Of a stretch of DNA of 34,824 bases, positions 25,000-34,824 are shown piece after piece. Both the position numbers and the translations under genes were made by a program. The stretch is taken from assembly GCA_013375375.1 (NCBI GenBank), contig JABXJX010000011.1:1-34824 (forward strand). The letters run 5' to 3'. The notes beneath the pieces are model-generated. The model worked only from the letters and a program-made list of their open reading frames with translations, ran no database searches and was not told the origin of the DNA. Each line of letters begins with the position of its first letter. The first letter of the stretch is position 1. This DNA is from Desulfobacterales bacterium (GTDB taxonomy: Bacteria > Desulfobacterota > Desulfobacteria > Desulfobacterales > C00003060).

Positions 25000-25764
25000 A
25001 TGATTACGATAATTTCGGGTATAGTCCTGCTGGCGTTTTTTCTGGCTTCGGCCATACGAATCCTAAATGAATATGAGCGCGGGGTCATCTTCCGCTTAGG
25101 GCGGGTGATCGGGGCCAAGGGTCCGGGCTTGATCATTTTAATACCCATTATTGACAAGATGGTTAAGGTAAGCCTGCGCCTGATCGCTATGGATGTCGAT
25201 CCACAGGATGTAATTACGCGGGACAACGTGTCCATCAAGGTCAATGCAGTTATCTACTTTAGGGTCATGGACCCGGTGAAGGGTGTTATTGAGGTAGAGA
25301 ACTACATGTATGCGACATCCCAGCTTGCTCAAACCACGCTTCGGAGTGTGTGCGGCCAGGCCGAGTTGGACGAGCTTCTTTCTGAACGGGAACAGATCAA
25401 CTCCCAACTCCAGGAGATATTAGATACTCATACTGATCCATGGGGGATCAAGGTCTCCACAGTGGAAGTCAAGCATATTGATCTCCCACAGGAAATGCAG
25501 AGGGCCATGGCTAAGCAGGCCGAAGCCGAGCGTGAACGACGTTCCAAGGTGATTAATGCAGAAGGAGAATTTCAGGCCGCGACAAAATTGGCCGAGGCGG
25601 CGACTATTATCCGGGATCACCCCATGGCCTTGCAGTTGCGGTATCTCCAGACCCTCCGCGAGATATCGGCTGAAAACAATTCTACAACCGTGTTCCCTAT
25701 TCCCATTGATCTTTTCAAACCTTTCCTCTCCCTGGTTGAGAAGACAAAGTCAGAAGAAAAGTAA
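25000..25764 (+). CDS. Slipin, SPFH/band-7 (stomatin-like) protein
   Basis: A 254-aa membrane scaffold protein. An N-terminal membrane segment (about residues 3-20) is followed by the slipin block [16 protein letters not shown]. The SPFH domain contains [20 protein letters not shown] and [21 protein letters not shown] coiled coil rich in Ala and Glu is at about 165-200 ([20 protein letters not shown]). Slipins form oligomeric membrane microdomains and are usually encoded beside an NfeD-type protease or membrane protein. No nfeD is adjacent here; instead the small charged protein precedes it. GGGGG precedes the ATG. Confidence 0.93.
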   Translation: MITIISGIVLLAFFLASAIRILNEYERGVIFRLGRVIGAKGPGLIILIPIIDKMVKVSLRLIAMDVDPQDVITRDNVSIKVNAVIYFRVMDPVKGVIEVENYMYATSQLAQTTLRSVCGQAELDELLSEREQINSQLQEILDTHTDPWGIKVSTVEVKHIDLPQEMQRAMAKQAEAERERRSKVINAEGEFQAATKLAEAATIIRDHPMALQLRYLQTLREISAENNSTTVFPIPIDLFKPFLSLVEKTKSEEK

Positions 25765-25772
25765 TAGTGAAC

Positions 25773-26007
25773 TACTAATGAGAACGTTTTGTACCCGACA
25801 TTGGTTTGGGGTCATGATGTCTTTTCTTTCGTTCCGAGTCTCCCGGGCTGGTGTTTTTAGTAACTTATCTGCGGGGGATTCTTACCCCCTCCGCATTCTC
25901 CCGCAAGCGGGAGCTGCGGTTTCCCCCACAAATAAGTTACAAAAACACGGCGCCCTACCGCCAGTCACTCCAGAAAAGACATCATGACCCCCGTGTATGA
26001 TGTCGGG
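25773..26007. repeat. Palindromic interspersed element, copy C
   Basis: The left end TACTAATGAGAACGTTTT leads into CCCGACATTGG (25794-25804) and the right end is GATGTCGGG (25999-26007). The inner arms, GGGGTCATGATGTCTTTTCT and its exact complement, pair over 20 bases. The arms differ from those of copy B at two positions, and the complementary bases change with them. The centre is interrupted by a nested palindrome at 25851-25948. It lies between the slipin and Rho-N-like genes. Confidence 0.9.
25851..25948. repeat. Nested palindrome inserted in copy C
   Basis: The ends GTGTTTTTAGTAACTTAT (25851-25868) and ATAAGTTACAAAAACAC (25932-25948) are inverted repeats that differ by one extra A. Within them TGCGGGGG pairs with CCCCCACA, and CTCCCGC-AA-GCGGGAG forms a tight central hairpin. 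Copies A and B lack this block at the same point. Confidence 0.85.
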
Positions 26008-26131
26008 TAGTATATAGGGCAATGATTTGGGGTAGTACATATCTATTGCTGATATAGCTTATCCGTAAAGACAATGGCGACGATGATCTAAAATTCTGTA
26101 TTATACTGAACAGGAAAAGGAGAGTTTAGTT

Positions 26132-26464
26132 ATGGGGAAAAAAGAGAAAAAGGAAAAAAAAGAAAAACCCTTGGATCGCATGACGGCCAAAGAGCTCCGG
26201 GAGACGGCCCTGAAGATTCCTGAGATAACCGGCGTACACGGCCTGAATAAGGCCGAACTGCTCGCTGCTATCAAAAAGGCACGCGGCATTGCGGATGATG
26301 TCGAGACCGAGAAATCTTCAGTTTCAATACGTGAGACTAAGGCGAAAATTCAGGCCCTCAAGGCCCAAAGAGCCGGGGCTTACGAAAGCGAGGACAAGGC
26401 TAAAGCGAAGATATTGAGACGACGTATAAGCCGTCTCAAGAAAAAGACAAGGAGGGCCGCATAA
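26132..26464 (+). CDS. Rho N-terminal-like (SAP-type) small basic protein
   Basis: A 110-aa protein. It has a Lys/Glu-rich N-terminal tail (residues 1-15), then a helix-extended loop-helix module, LDRMTAKELRETALKIPEIT and GVHGLNKAELLAAIKKARGI, resembling the Rho termination factor N-terminal domain. A basic C-terminal helix follows (KAKILRRRISRLKKKTRRAA). It probably binds nucleic acid; whether it affects termination is unknown. AAGGAGAG precedes the ATG. It ends 16 bases before the nucleotidase-like gene. Confidence 0.85.
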   Translation: MGKKEKKEKKEKPLDRMTAKELRETALKIPEITGVHGLNKAELLAAIKKARGIADDVETEKSSVSIRETKAKIQALKAQRAGAYESEDKAKAKILRRRISRLKKKTRRAA

Positions 26465-26480
26465 GGCCTGTCTGCCACAT

Positions 26481-27059
26481 ATGGTCACCCCTGATAACAT
26501 AGCCTTTGACATAGATGGGGTGTTTGCCGATACCATGGGGTTGTTCTTGGAAATTGCAGGCAGGGATTATGGTATCAACCATATTAGATACCAGGACATC
26601 ACCGAGTATTTCCTGGAAAACTGCTTAGATATAGATCCGGAGATCATTAGAGTAATCATAAATCGCATACTCGAAGGAAACTTTGAGCCGGAGCTCAAAC
26701 CGATTAACGGAGCTGTTGAAGTACTTTCTGAAATTGGAAAGACACACCCGCTCCTTTTCGTGACAGCGCGGCCCCAGCTTTCGGCCATCCAGGAATGGGT
26801 GCATGGAATACTTCCGTTGAGACAGTCCGACATTGAAATTATTGCCACAGGTACATTCGAAGGGAAGTCCGACGTGCTCAACGCACGCGGGATTAGATAT
26901 TTTGTGGAAGATTGCCTTGAAATCTGTAATATGTTGAGTGAGCACGCAATCACCCCCGTCCTGTTTAGGCAACCCTGGAACCGCTCTCCCCACCATTCTT
27001 TCATGGAGGTTGACAGTTGGGCAGAGATTAGGACTCTTGTTAAACTCCATTCCAATTAG
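26481..27059 (+). CDS. HAD-superfamily protein, 5'-nucleotidase-like (NT5C family)
   Basis: A 192-aa protein with the HAD motif I FDIDGVFADTMG (about residues 9-20), a helical cap and motif II LLFVTARPQLSAIQEW. The later segments RYFVEDCLEICNML and PVLFRQPWNRSPHH are in the positions of motifs III/IV. The arrangement resembles the small deoxyribonucleotidase-like family (PF06941). The substrate is not known from sequence. It probably shares a transcript with the Rho-N-like gene. Confidence 0.8.
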   Translation: MVTPDNIAFDIDGVFADTMGLFLEIAGRDYGINHIRYQDITEYFLENCLDIDPEIIRVIINRILEGNFEPELKPINGAVEVLSEIGKTHPLLFVTARPQLSAIQEWVHGILPLRQSDIEIIATGTFEGKSDVLNARGIRYFVEDCLEICNMLSEHAITPVLFRQPWNRSPHHSFMEVDSWAEIRTLVKLHSN

Positions 27060-27210
27060 TCCTTGCTTTTTTCTTTGACTAATCGAAAAACTGTGGTATT
27101 TATTTATTTTTTCTGGAGGGACAGCTCCCTTAATCGAGAGCCTTGAAGCGCTCCTTTTCATTGCTCTCAAACCAAGAAGGATAGTTGGCTATAGAGTTAC
27201 CGGGATTGCC

Positions 27211-28122
27211 ATGAGAAGATGGGTAGAGAATTTTATCGAAGCCTTATCGGCTGAGAAGGGTTTTTCGCCCAACACCTGCCGGGCCTATCAAAACGACCTT
27301 GAACAATTTGCAGCCTACCTTGAAGATTCGGCGAACGGTCTGCCCGCGATGGAGGAAAAGGTAGATGTCCGTGATGTGGATGAGATAGTAATCCGGTCAT
27401 ATCTGGGCTTTTTATACAAAAAAAACCAAAAGAGCACCATCGCCAGGAAACTTTCAACCCTGAGGTCCTTTTTTCGATTTTTGGTCAAAAGGGGGGTTGT
27501 AATAAGAAATCCCGCAGAGACAGTCGTGACCCCAAAGCGAGGAAGTTTCGTACCGAACTATCTGCCGGTCGATGAGATATTTCGTCTGTTGGATGGGATG
27601 AAAGGGGAGTCAATACTTGATTTGCGGAATCTGGCCATTATAGAGACCTTATACTCTACAGGCGTACGGGTGGCTGAACTGGCGGGCATGGATGTCGAGG
27701 ATGTAGATTTCGATAAGGGCCTTGTGCGGGTGATCGGAAAAGGGGACAAGGAACGCTTGCCCCCTGTGGGGGAAAAGGCGCTGGGCTGCATACGTGCCTA
27801 CTTAGACAAAAGGACCTATGCCACGGGATCAGGCATCGCAGGGAACGATCCATTGTTTTTAAACAGCAGGGGAGGGCGTTTAAGCACCCGTTCCATTGCA
27901 CGGTTGCTGGAAAAAGTGGTTCGACAGTTGGGGCTGTTGCGTCCAATAAGTCCGCATGGTCTCCGGCACACCTTTGCCACCCACTTGCTTGATGCCGGAG
28001 CGGACCTCCGTGCGGTGCAGGAATTACTGGGTCATGCAAGCCTGACTACAACCCAGAGATATACTCATGTGAGTATTGACCGGTTGATGGAGGTTTATGA
28101 CAAAGCTCATCCAAGACGATAG
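27211..28122 (+). CDS. xerC: Tyrosine recombinase XerC/XerD family
   Basis: Resolves chromosome dimers at dif together with FtsK. The protein is 303 aa, the normal length. An N-terminal core-binding SAM-like domain (about 1-100) contains FSPNTCRAYQNDLEQFAAYL. The catalytic domain shows the full set: R153 (STGVRVAEL), K177 (VIGKGDKE), H249 and R252 (SPHGLRHTFATH), H275 (LGHASLTTTQRYTHV) and nucleophile Y284. XerC is the better guess because it precedes hslVU, a known order, but XerD cannot be excluded. The 27060-27210 gap may hold a promoter (TTGACT 27075, TATTTA 27097). Confidence 0.92.
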   Translation: MRRWVENFIEALSAEKGFSPNTCRAYQNDLEQFAAYLEDSANGLPAMEEKVDVRDVDEIVIRSYLGFLYKKNQKSTIARKLSTLRSFFRFLVKRGVVIRNPAETVVTPKRGSFVPNYLPVDEIFRLLDGMKGESILDLRNLAIIETLYSTGVRVAELAGMDVEDVDFDKGLVRVIGKGDKERLPPVGEKALGCIRAYLDKRTYATGSGIAGNDPLFLNSRGGRLSTRSIARLLEKVVRQLGLLRPISPHGLRHTFATHLLDAGADLRAVQELLGHASLTTTQRYTHVSIDRLMEVYDKAHPRR

Positions 28123-28175
28123 TGACGGGGATTGACCCCAGTTGGAGAAATGGAGTGTAGGTGTTATGGACAATA

Positions 28176-28243
28176 ATCACGAAAGCACGAAAAATGACTT
28201 TCCTTTTCCCTTTCGTGTTTTCCAGATTTCGTGTTTTCGTGAT
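28176..28243. repeat. CACGAAA inverted repeat between xerC and hslV
   Basis: ATCACGAAAGCACGAAA (28176-28192) faces TTTCGTGTTTTCGTGAT (28227-28243), with one mismatch and about 34 bases between. An extra TTTCGTGTTTTCC lies at 28211-28223. The hairpin is followed by T-rich sequence and may act as the xerC terminator. Confidence 0.7.
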
Positions 28244-28306
28244 GAATTTTTTATTTTTGTTTTTGATCTGGCTTTTCCGGGTTAAAAAGCTGGGAGAGGA
28301 TTGAAA

Positions 28307-28855
28307 ATGAACGGAAGCAATACAGGCCTTCATGGAACCACGATTTTGGCTGTACGGCGGGGCAGACACGTGGCCGTGGCGGGCGACGGCCAGGTGACCA
28401 TGAAGGATACCATTATGAAACACCACGCCAAGAAGGTTCGAAAAATATATAACGATAAAATTATCGTAGGCTTTGCCGGGGCCACGGCCGACGCCCTGAA
28501 TCTATATGAGCGCTTTGAAGGGAAGCTTGAGCAATTCAACGGGAACCTAACCCGGTCCGCGGTTGAGTTGGCCAAGGACTGGAGGACCGACAAGTATTTG
28601 AGACGACTGGAGGCGATTCTGGTGGCCGTTGACTCGGATCATTTATTCCTGATATCCGGAAGCGGCGATGTAATCGAGCCTGATGAGGGGCTTCTGGGGA
28701 TAGGATCGGGAGGTGCGTACGCTCAGGCGGCTGCGACCGCCCTGATCCGTCACACCGACTTAGATGCGAAAACGATTGCGGATACCGCCATGAAGATTGC
28801 AGCCGGTATTTGCGTTTACACCAATGAAGAGATTACCATTGAAGAGATTAAATAA
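28307..28855 (+). CDS. hslV: ATP-dependent protease subunit HslV
   Basis: Proteolytic subunit of the HslVU (ClpQY) complex, related to proteasome beta subunits. From ATG 28307 it is 182 aa, with GGGAGAGGA placed well upstream; a TTG at 28301 is less likely. The catalytic N-terminal threonine is T11 in [12 protein letters not shown], so about ten residues should be removed on maturation. Further family blocks are [50 protein letters not shown] and [13 protein letters not shown]. hslU follows after one base. Confidence 0.96.
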   Translation: MNGSNTGLHGTTILAVRRGRHVAVAGDGQVTMKDTIMKHHAKKVRKIYNDKIIVGFAGATADALNLYERFEGKLEQFNGNLTRSAVELAKDWRTDKYLRRLEAILVAVDSDHLFLISGSGDVIEPDEGLLGIGSGGAYAQAAATALIRHTDLDAKTIADTAMKIAAGICVYTNEEITIEEIK

Positions 28856-28856
28856 T

Positions 28857-30230
28857 ATGCAACAATTAATGCCGCGTGAAATCGTATCAGAGTTGGACAA
28901 GTACATCATTAGTCAGGAGGATGCCAAGCGCTCCGTGGCCATTGCCCTTAGGAACCGTTGGCGCCGACAGCAAGTCGCGGAAGACTTGCGAGATGAAATT
29001 GCCCCGAAAAACATCATTCTAATTGGGCCCACAGGGGTTGGAAAGACCGAGATCGCAAGACGCCTTGCACGGCTTGCGAATTCTCCCTTTTTGAAGATTG
29101 AGGCCTCCAAGTTTACTGAAGTAGGGTATGTGGGACGGGATGTGGAGTCTATGATCCGGGATCTAACAGAGCTGGCCGTCAATATGGTAAGATCCGATGA
29201 GCAGGAAGCGGTTAAGACAAAGGCTCAAAAGATTGCAGAGGAGCGGATGCTTGATCTCCTCCTTCCGCCGAAGAGAGAGACTGAGAAACCCAAGGATACC
29301 GAGGCTGAAGAAAAGACGCTGGAGTTAGTCAGGACGGACGTAAACGAGGCCCCTTCGACACGTGAGAAGATTAGGAAGATGTTACGGGAAGGCAAGCTTG
29401 ACAACCGTTATGTTGATCTGGAAGTGGCGGAACACAACATGCCCGTGGTGGAGATATTTTCGAGTGCCGGGCTTGAGGAGATGGACATCAACTTGAAAGA
29501 CATGTTTGGCGGTATGTTTCCGAAGCGGACCAAGAAACGGAAAGTAAAGGTTCCGGAAGCAATGGAAATCCTTGCCCAGGAGGAGGCCAAACGGCTGGTC
29601 GATATGGACAAAGTAGTAAAGAAAGCGATTGCCAAAGTCGAGCAGTCAGGGATTATTTTCCTTGATGAGATCGACAAGATCACAGGACGAGAGAGGGCAC
29701 ACGGGCCGGATGTATCGAGGGAGGGCGTGCAAAGGGATCTCCTTCCGATTGTGGAAGGGTCAACGGTTACCACAAAGTACGGTTTGGTGAAGACCTACCA
29801 TATCCTTTTTATAGCCTCCGGGGCCTTTCATACCAGCAAGCCCTCCGACTTGATTCCGGAGCTACAGGGCAGGTTCCCGATCCGGGTCGAACTCAAGTCC
29901 TTGGGCAGGGAGGATTTTGTCAGGATACTGACCGAGCCGAGGAACGCACTATCTCTTCAGTACAAGGCCTTGCTCAATACCGAGGGCATAGATTTGGTGT
30001 TTAAAGATGATGCGATTTCCGCCATCGCGGAGATTGCCACGGAAGTGAACGAGCGTACCGAAAACATAGGTGCCAGAAGGCTCCATACGGTTATGGAACG
30101 GCTCCTTGATGAGATTCTATTTCATGCGCCGGACCTTCCCGAAAAACAAATTATAATAGATGCCAAGTACGTGTATGAAAAGTTAAAAGACATAAAGGAC
30201 GACGAAGACCTGAGCCGATATATTCTTTAG
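28857..30230 (+). CDS. hslU: ATPase subunit HslU of the HslVU protease
   Basis: AAA+ unfoldase that feeds substrates to HslV. The protein is 457 aa. It opens with [20 protein letters not shown]. Walker A is [15 protein letters not shown], followed by [18 protein letters not shown], the pore-loop GYVG. The intermediate I-domain is about residues 110-230. Walker B is [10 protein letters not shown], and the sensor-2 block is [17 protein letters not shown]. The C-terminal tail DLSRYIL docks into HslV. Its start is one base after the hslV stop and has a poor ribosome binding site, so coupled translation is likely. Confidence 0.96.
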   Translation: MQQLMPREIVSELDKYIISQEDAKRSVAIALRNRWRRQQVAEDLRDEIAPKNIILIGPTGVGKTEIARRLARLANSPFLKIEASKFTEVGYVGRDVESMIRDLTELAVNMVRSDEQEAVKTKAQKIAEERMLDLLLPPKRETEKPKDTEAEEKTLELVRTDVNEAPSTREKIRKMLREGKLDNRYVDLEVAEHNMPVVEIFSSAGLEEMDINLKDMFGGMFPKRTKKRKVKVPEAMEILAQEEAKRLVDMDKVVKKAIAKVEQSGIIFLDEIDKITGRERAHGPDVSREGVQRDLLPIVEGSTVTTKYGLVKTYHILFIASGAFHTSKPSDLIPELQGRFPIRVELKSLGREDFVRILTEPRNALSLQYKALLNTEGIDLVFKDDAISAIAEIATEVNERTENIGARRLHTVMERLLDEILFHAPDLPEKQIIIDAKYVYEKLKDIKDDEDLSRYIL

Positions 30231-30271
30231 ACCACTGCAAGACTCAATCGTCAATCATCAATAATTAATGA

Positions 30272-32354
<2,083 letters not shown>

Positions 32355-32358
32355 TGAG

Positions 32359-33273
32359 ATGAAAAAAGACCTTTTAACACTCAGGGATCTAAATGCCGAT
32401 GATTGCCGTGCACTGTTTAAACGCTCGCTCGAGATGAAAGAGCAACATGCGTCCGGCACTTTCGATCGGCCCCTTGAAGGCAAGGTCCTTGGGCTTATTT
32501 TTGACAAGCCTTCTACGCGAACCCGGATCTCCTTTGAGGCGGCTATGGTCCAGCTCGGCGGGACGCCACTTTTTTTGAACGCCCAGGACACTCAATTGAT
32601 TCGAAATGAGCCGATCGCCGATACAGCCCGTGTGCTCTCAAGATATCTGGATGGTTTGGCAGTACGGACTTATTCTCAGGATTTACTCAAGGACATGGGA
32701 GCGGAAGCGTCGATTCCTATCATTAATGGCCTGACCGATCTTTATCACCCCTGTCAGGTTTTGAGCGACCTTATGACAATATTGGAAAAAAAGGGGAAGC
32801 TGGAAGGCCTCAAGATTGTTTGGGTTGGGGACGGAAACAACGTGGCGCATTCCTGGCTGAATGCGGCGGCCATTTTGCCGCTGAATCTGGTGCTCTCCTG
32901 TCCCGAAGACTATCAGCCCGACGAGACCATTCTGGAGGCTGCTCTAAAAGATACGAAAGGCGAAATTGAAATCCTTTCTGATCCTAAAAAAGCTGTTCGC
33001 GATGCGGATGTTATCTATACGGATGTGTGGGCAAGTATGGGCAACGAGAGTGAACACGGGTTGCGAAAGAAGTTTTTCAAGCCCTACCAGGTGAATCAGG
33101 ATTTATTGGCCTTGGCTAAACAGGACGTAATGGTTATGCACTGTCTGCCGGCCCACAGGGGAGAGGAGATTTCCTCCGATGTCCTGGAGGGAGACCATTC
33201 AGCCGTGTGGGACCAGGCGGAAAACAAGATGCACATGCACAAGGCGATCCTGGAAAGGTGTATGAGTGATTAG
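32359..33273 (+). CDS. argF: Ornithine carbamoyltransferase
   Basis: Joins carbamoyl phosphate to ornithine to form citrulline. From ATG 32359 it is 304 aa. The carbamoyl phosphate motif is in IFDKPSTRTRISFEAAM. HPCQVLSDLMTI, WVGDGNNVAHSWLNAAAILP, TDVWASMGNE and HCLPAHRGEEI are the ornithine transcarbamylase signatures. It starts 4 bases after argD and is part of the arg unit. A longer frame from 32302 runs into argD and is not family-like. Confidence 0.96.
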   Translation: MKKDLLTLRDLNADDCRALFKRSLEMKEQHASGTFDRPLEGKVLGLIFDKPSTRTRISFEAAMVQLGGTPLFLNAQDTQLIRNEPIADTARVLSRYLDGLAVRTYSQDLLKDMGAEASIPIINGLTDLYHPCQVLSDLMTILEKKGKLEGLKIVWVGDGNNVAHSWLNAAAILPLNLVLSCPEDYQPDETILEAALKDTKGEIEILSDPKKAVRDADVIYTDVWASMGNESEHGLRKKFFKPYQVNQDLLALAKQDVMVMHCLPAHRGEEISSDVLEGDHSAVWDQAENKMHMHKAILERCMSD

Positions 33274-33344
33274 TGGTCACTGGTCACTAGTCATCAGGCA
33301 TCCGTAATCAACACTAATAACCACTGAGCTCACAGGAGGTTTTT

Positions 33345-34568
33345 TTGTCAGGAGAAATCAAGAAAATCGTATTAGCCTATTCAGGAGGCCTTGACACATC
33401 GGTTATCCTGAAGTGGTTGATAGAGACCTATGATTGTCCGGTTATTGCCTTTGCGGCTGATATCGGCCAGGGAGAAGAACTGGGCGGTCTGAAGGAAAAG
33501 GGCCTGGATTCAGGTGCTGCCAAGGTAGTCGTAGAGGACCTGAAAGAGGACTTTGTACGAGACTATGTATTCCCGGCCTTTCGCGCAAATGCCGTATATG
33601 AAGGCCACTATTTGCTGGGGACCTCCCTGGCGCGCCCCCTGATTGCCAAGCACCAGGTTGAGGTCGCGCAAACAGAAGGCGCGAATGCGGTCAGTCATGG
33701 AGCCACAGGCAAGGGAAATGACCAGGTGCGGTTTGAGCTGGCCTATCATGCTTTGGCTCCCGGATTGAAGATTATTGCGCCATGGCGGGTATGGAACTTG
33801 AGTTCGCGCCAGTTGCTTATGGATTATGCCAAAGAGCACGGTATTCAAGTGACTGCAACCCGGGAAAAGCCCTACAGCATGGATCGAAACATGCTGCATG
33901 TAAGCTATGAGGGTGGGATACTCGAAGATCCATGGGAAAGTCCTCCGGAGGAAATGTTCACGATGTCCGTGTCTCCTTTTGACGCGCCCGACAGACCGGA
34001 GGTCGTAGAGATTTTGTTCGAGCGAGGAGACCCTGTGGCCGTCAATGGCGAAAGGCTTTCTCCTGCCGAACTCCTTGCCAAGCTCAATACGCTTGGAGGC
34101 CGAAATGGTATAGGGCGGGTCGATCTTGTGGAAAACCGATTTGTAGGGATGAAGTCTCGAGGCGTGTATGAGACCCCGGGCGGTACTATCCTGAGGGTAG
34201 CCCACATGGCAATAGAGTCGATTACCATGGATCGCGAAGTCATGCACCTTCGGGACTCATTGGTTCCAAAATATGCTGAACTCGTCTATTATGGATTTTG
34301 GTTCTCGCCGGAGATGAAGGTACTTCAGACGATGATAGATGAAACACAAGAGACGGTTTCAGGCACGGTACGGTTGGAGCTTTACAAGGGACACAGCCGT
34401 GTTTTGGGCCGCAAATCGGACATGTCCCTCTACAGACCTGATTTTGCTACGTTTGAGGAAGACCAGGTCTATCGCCAGCAGGACGCGGAAGGCTTTATCC
34501 GGCTTAATGCCCTTAGACTTCGAATTCAGGCATTGATGAAGCAAGGGAAACGGGGGCCGGATGCATGA
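33345..34568 (+). CDS. argG: Argininosuccinate synthase
   Basis: Joins citrulline and aspartate with ATP to argininosuccinate. The protein is 407 aa. The N-terminal PP-loop reads [68 protein letters not shown] and [20 protein letters not shown] are type blocks for the enzyme. The start codon is TTG (33345), with AGGAGGT ending 4 bases before it. The 71-base gap from argF contains repetitive GGTCACT/AGTCATCAG-like sequence. argH, the usual next gene, is not within the window. Confidence 0.96.
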   Translation: MSGEIKKIVLAYSGGLDTSVILKWLIETYDCPVIAFAADIGQGEELGGLKEKGLDSGAAKVVVEDLKEDFVRDYVFPAFRANAVYEGHYLLGTSLARPLIAKHQVEVAQTEGANAVSHGATGKGNDQVRFELAYHALAPGLKIIAPWRVWNLSSRQLLMDYAKEHGIQVTATREKPYSMDRNMLHVSYEGGILEDPWESPPEEMFTMSVSPFDAPDRPEVVEILFERGDPVAVNGERLSPAELLAKLNTLGGRNGIGRVDLVENRFVGMKSRGVYETPGGTILRVAHMAIESITMDREVMHLRDSLVPKYAELVYYGFWFSPEMKVLQTMIDETQETVSGTVRLELYKGHSRVLGRKSDMSLYRPDFATFEEDQVYRQQDAEGFIRLNALRLRIQALMKQGKRGPDA

Positions 34569-34824
34569 TGCAGGATGCCAGTCATGGAATTCAGCATTGG
34601 GCGATATGAGAACATCAGGCATCAGGGATCGGGTATCTGCCCGCCGAACTAGTGACGAACAATTTATAACTAATGACAATTGACCATTGACGGGCTGTTG
34701 CCCAAACAGCTGCGCGCCTGGCATGAGGAGGGCCGTCAAGGGGGATTTCTTTTTGAGTCAGGTCAAATCTCGTCCTGCTTGTTAACGGCAGTGTAACGAA
34801 CCTCACGAACCAGGCACACGTCAA
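34569..34824. other. Region after argG with possible structured RNA or truncated gene
   Basis: TTGACGG (34687-34693) and CCGTCAA (34733-34739) can pair around an inner hairpin GCTGTT/AACAGC; a T-rich run follows, so this may terminate argG. On the minus strand an open frame from the right edge ends at TGA 34763-34765, reading VREVRYTAVNKQDEI at its end. It could be the C-terminus of a convergent gene. On plus, LLPKQLRAWHEEGRQGGFLF is also open from about 34680 to 34795. Both have plausible codons and at most one is likely real. I recognise neither. Confidence 0.3.

Noticed and set aside
33510-34247. A 245-codon open frame antisense to argG
   Set aside because: It mirrors a well-conserved argG, has no recognisable motifs and no start signals.

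Overview
The window looks like chromosomal DNA of a Desulfobacterota (former Deltaproteobacteria) bacterium of moderate GC. Pointers are the gene orders tilS-ftsH-folP-ybbR, ftsK-lolA-nadA, hslV-hslU and argB-D-F-G, a large bacterial SRP RNA, and a PAS sensor protein whose N-terminus is of a type common in that phylum. The phylum call is inference from gene order and protein style. Most of the window is housekeeping. I see no CRISPR array, complete insertion sequence, prophage or toxin-antitoxin locus.

Layout. 1-6689 is minus-strand: a truncated PAS protein, then (in transcription order) tilS, ftsH, folP, ybbR and coaX. 6690-7854 holds few genes: a palindromic repeat, a possible small ORF, and the SRP RNA with a good promoter. 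7855-11498 carries a radical SAM protein and grpE-dnaK, ending at a strong terminator. 11702-16712 carries a hypothetical gene, an acyltransferase, ftsK, lolA and nadA. 16690-18981 is minus-strand: a GcvH-like protein, yebC, rlmE and the wreck of a radA gene. 19241-24386 is a tightly packed five-gene plus-strand unit: nucleotide-sugar dehydrogenase, soluble histidine kinase, MltB-type transglycosylase, a small membrane protein and a divergent phosphoglycerate kinase. tRNA-Glu(CTC) follows with its own promoter and terminator. 24781-28122 carries a small charged protein, a slipin, a Rho-N-like protein, a nucleotidase-like HAD protein and a XerC/D recombinase. 28307-34568 is hslVU followed by arginine biosynthesis genes.

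The main non-routine content is fourfold. (1) A family of about 120-240 bp palindromic elements near 1242, 6723 and 25773, with a lone end at 11606. The 20-bp arms keep pairing although their sequences differ between copies, and one copy contains a second, nested palindrome. (2) A radA remnant retaining the zinc finger and the extreme C-terminus but lacking the ATPase core. (3) A GcvH-like protein with arginine in place of the lipoylated lysine. (4) A PGK-family protein altered in both substrate sites, in an operon with sugar-dehydrogenase, sensor-kinase and cell-wall genes. A gene for the diadenylate cyclase that usually separates folP and ybbR is absent.
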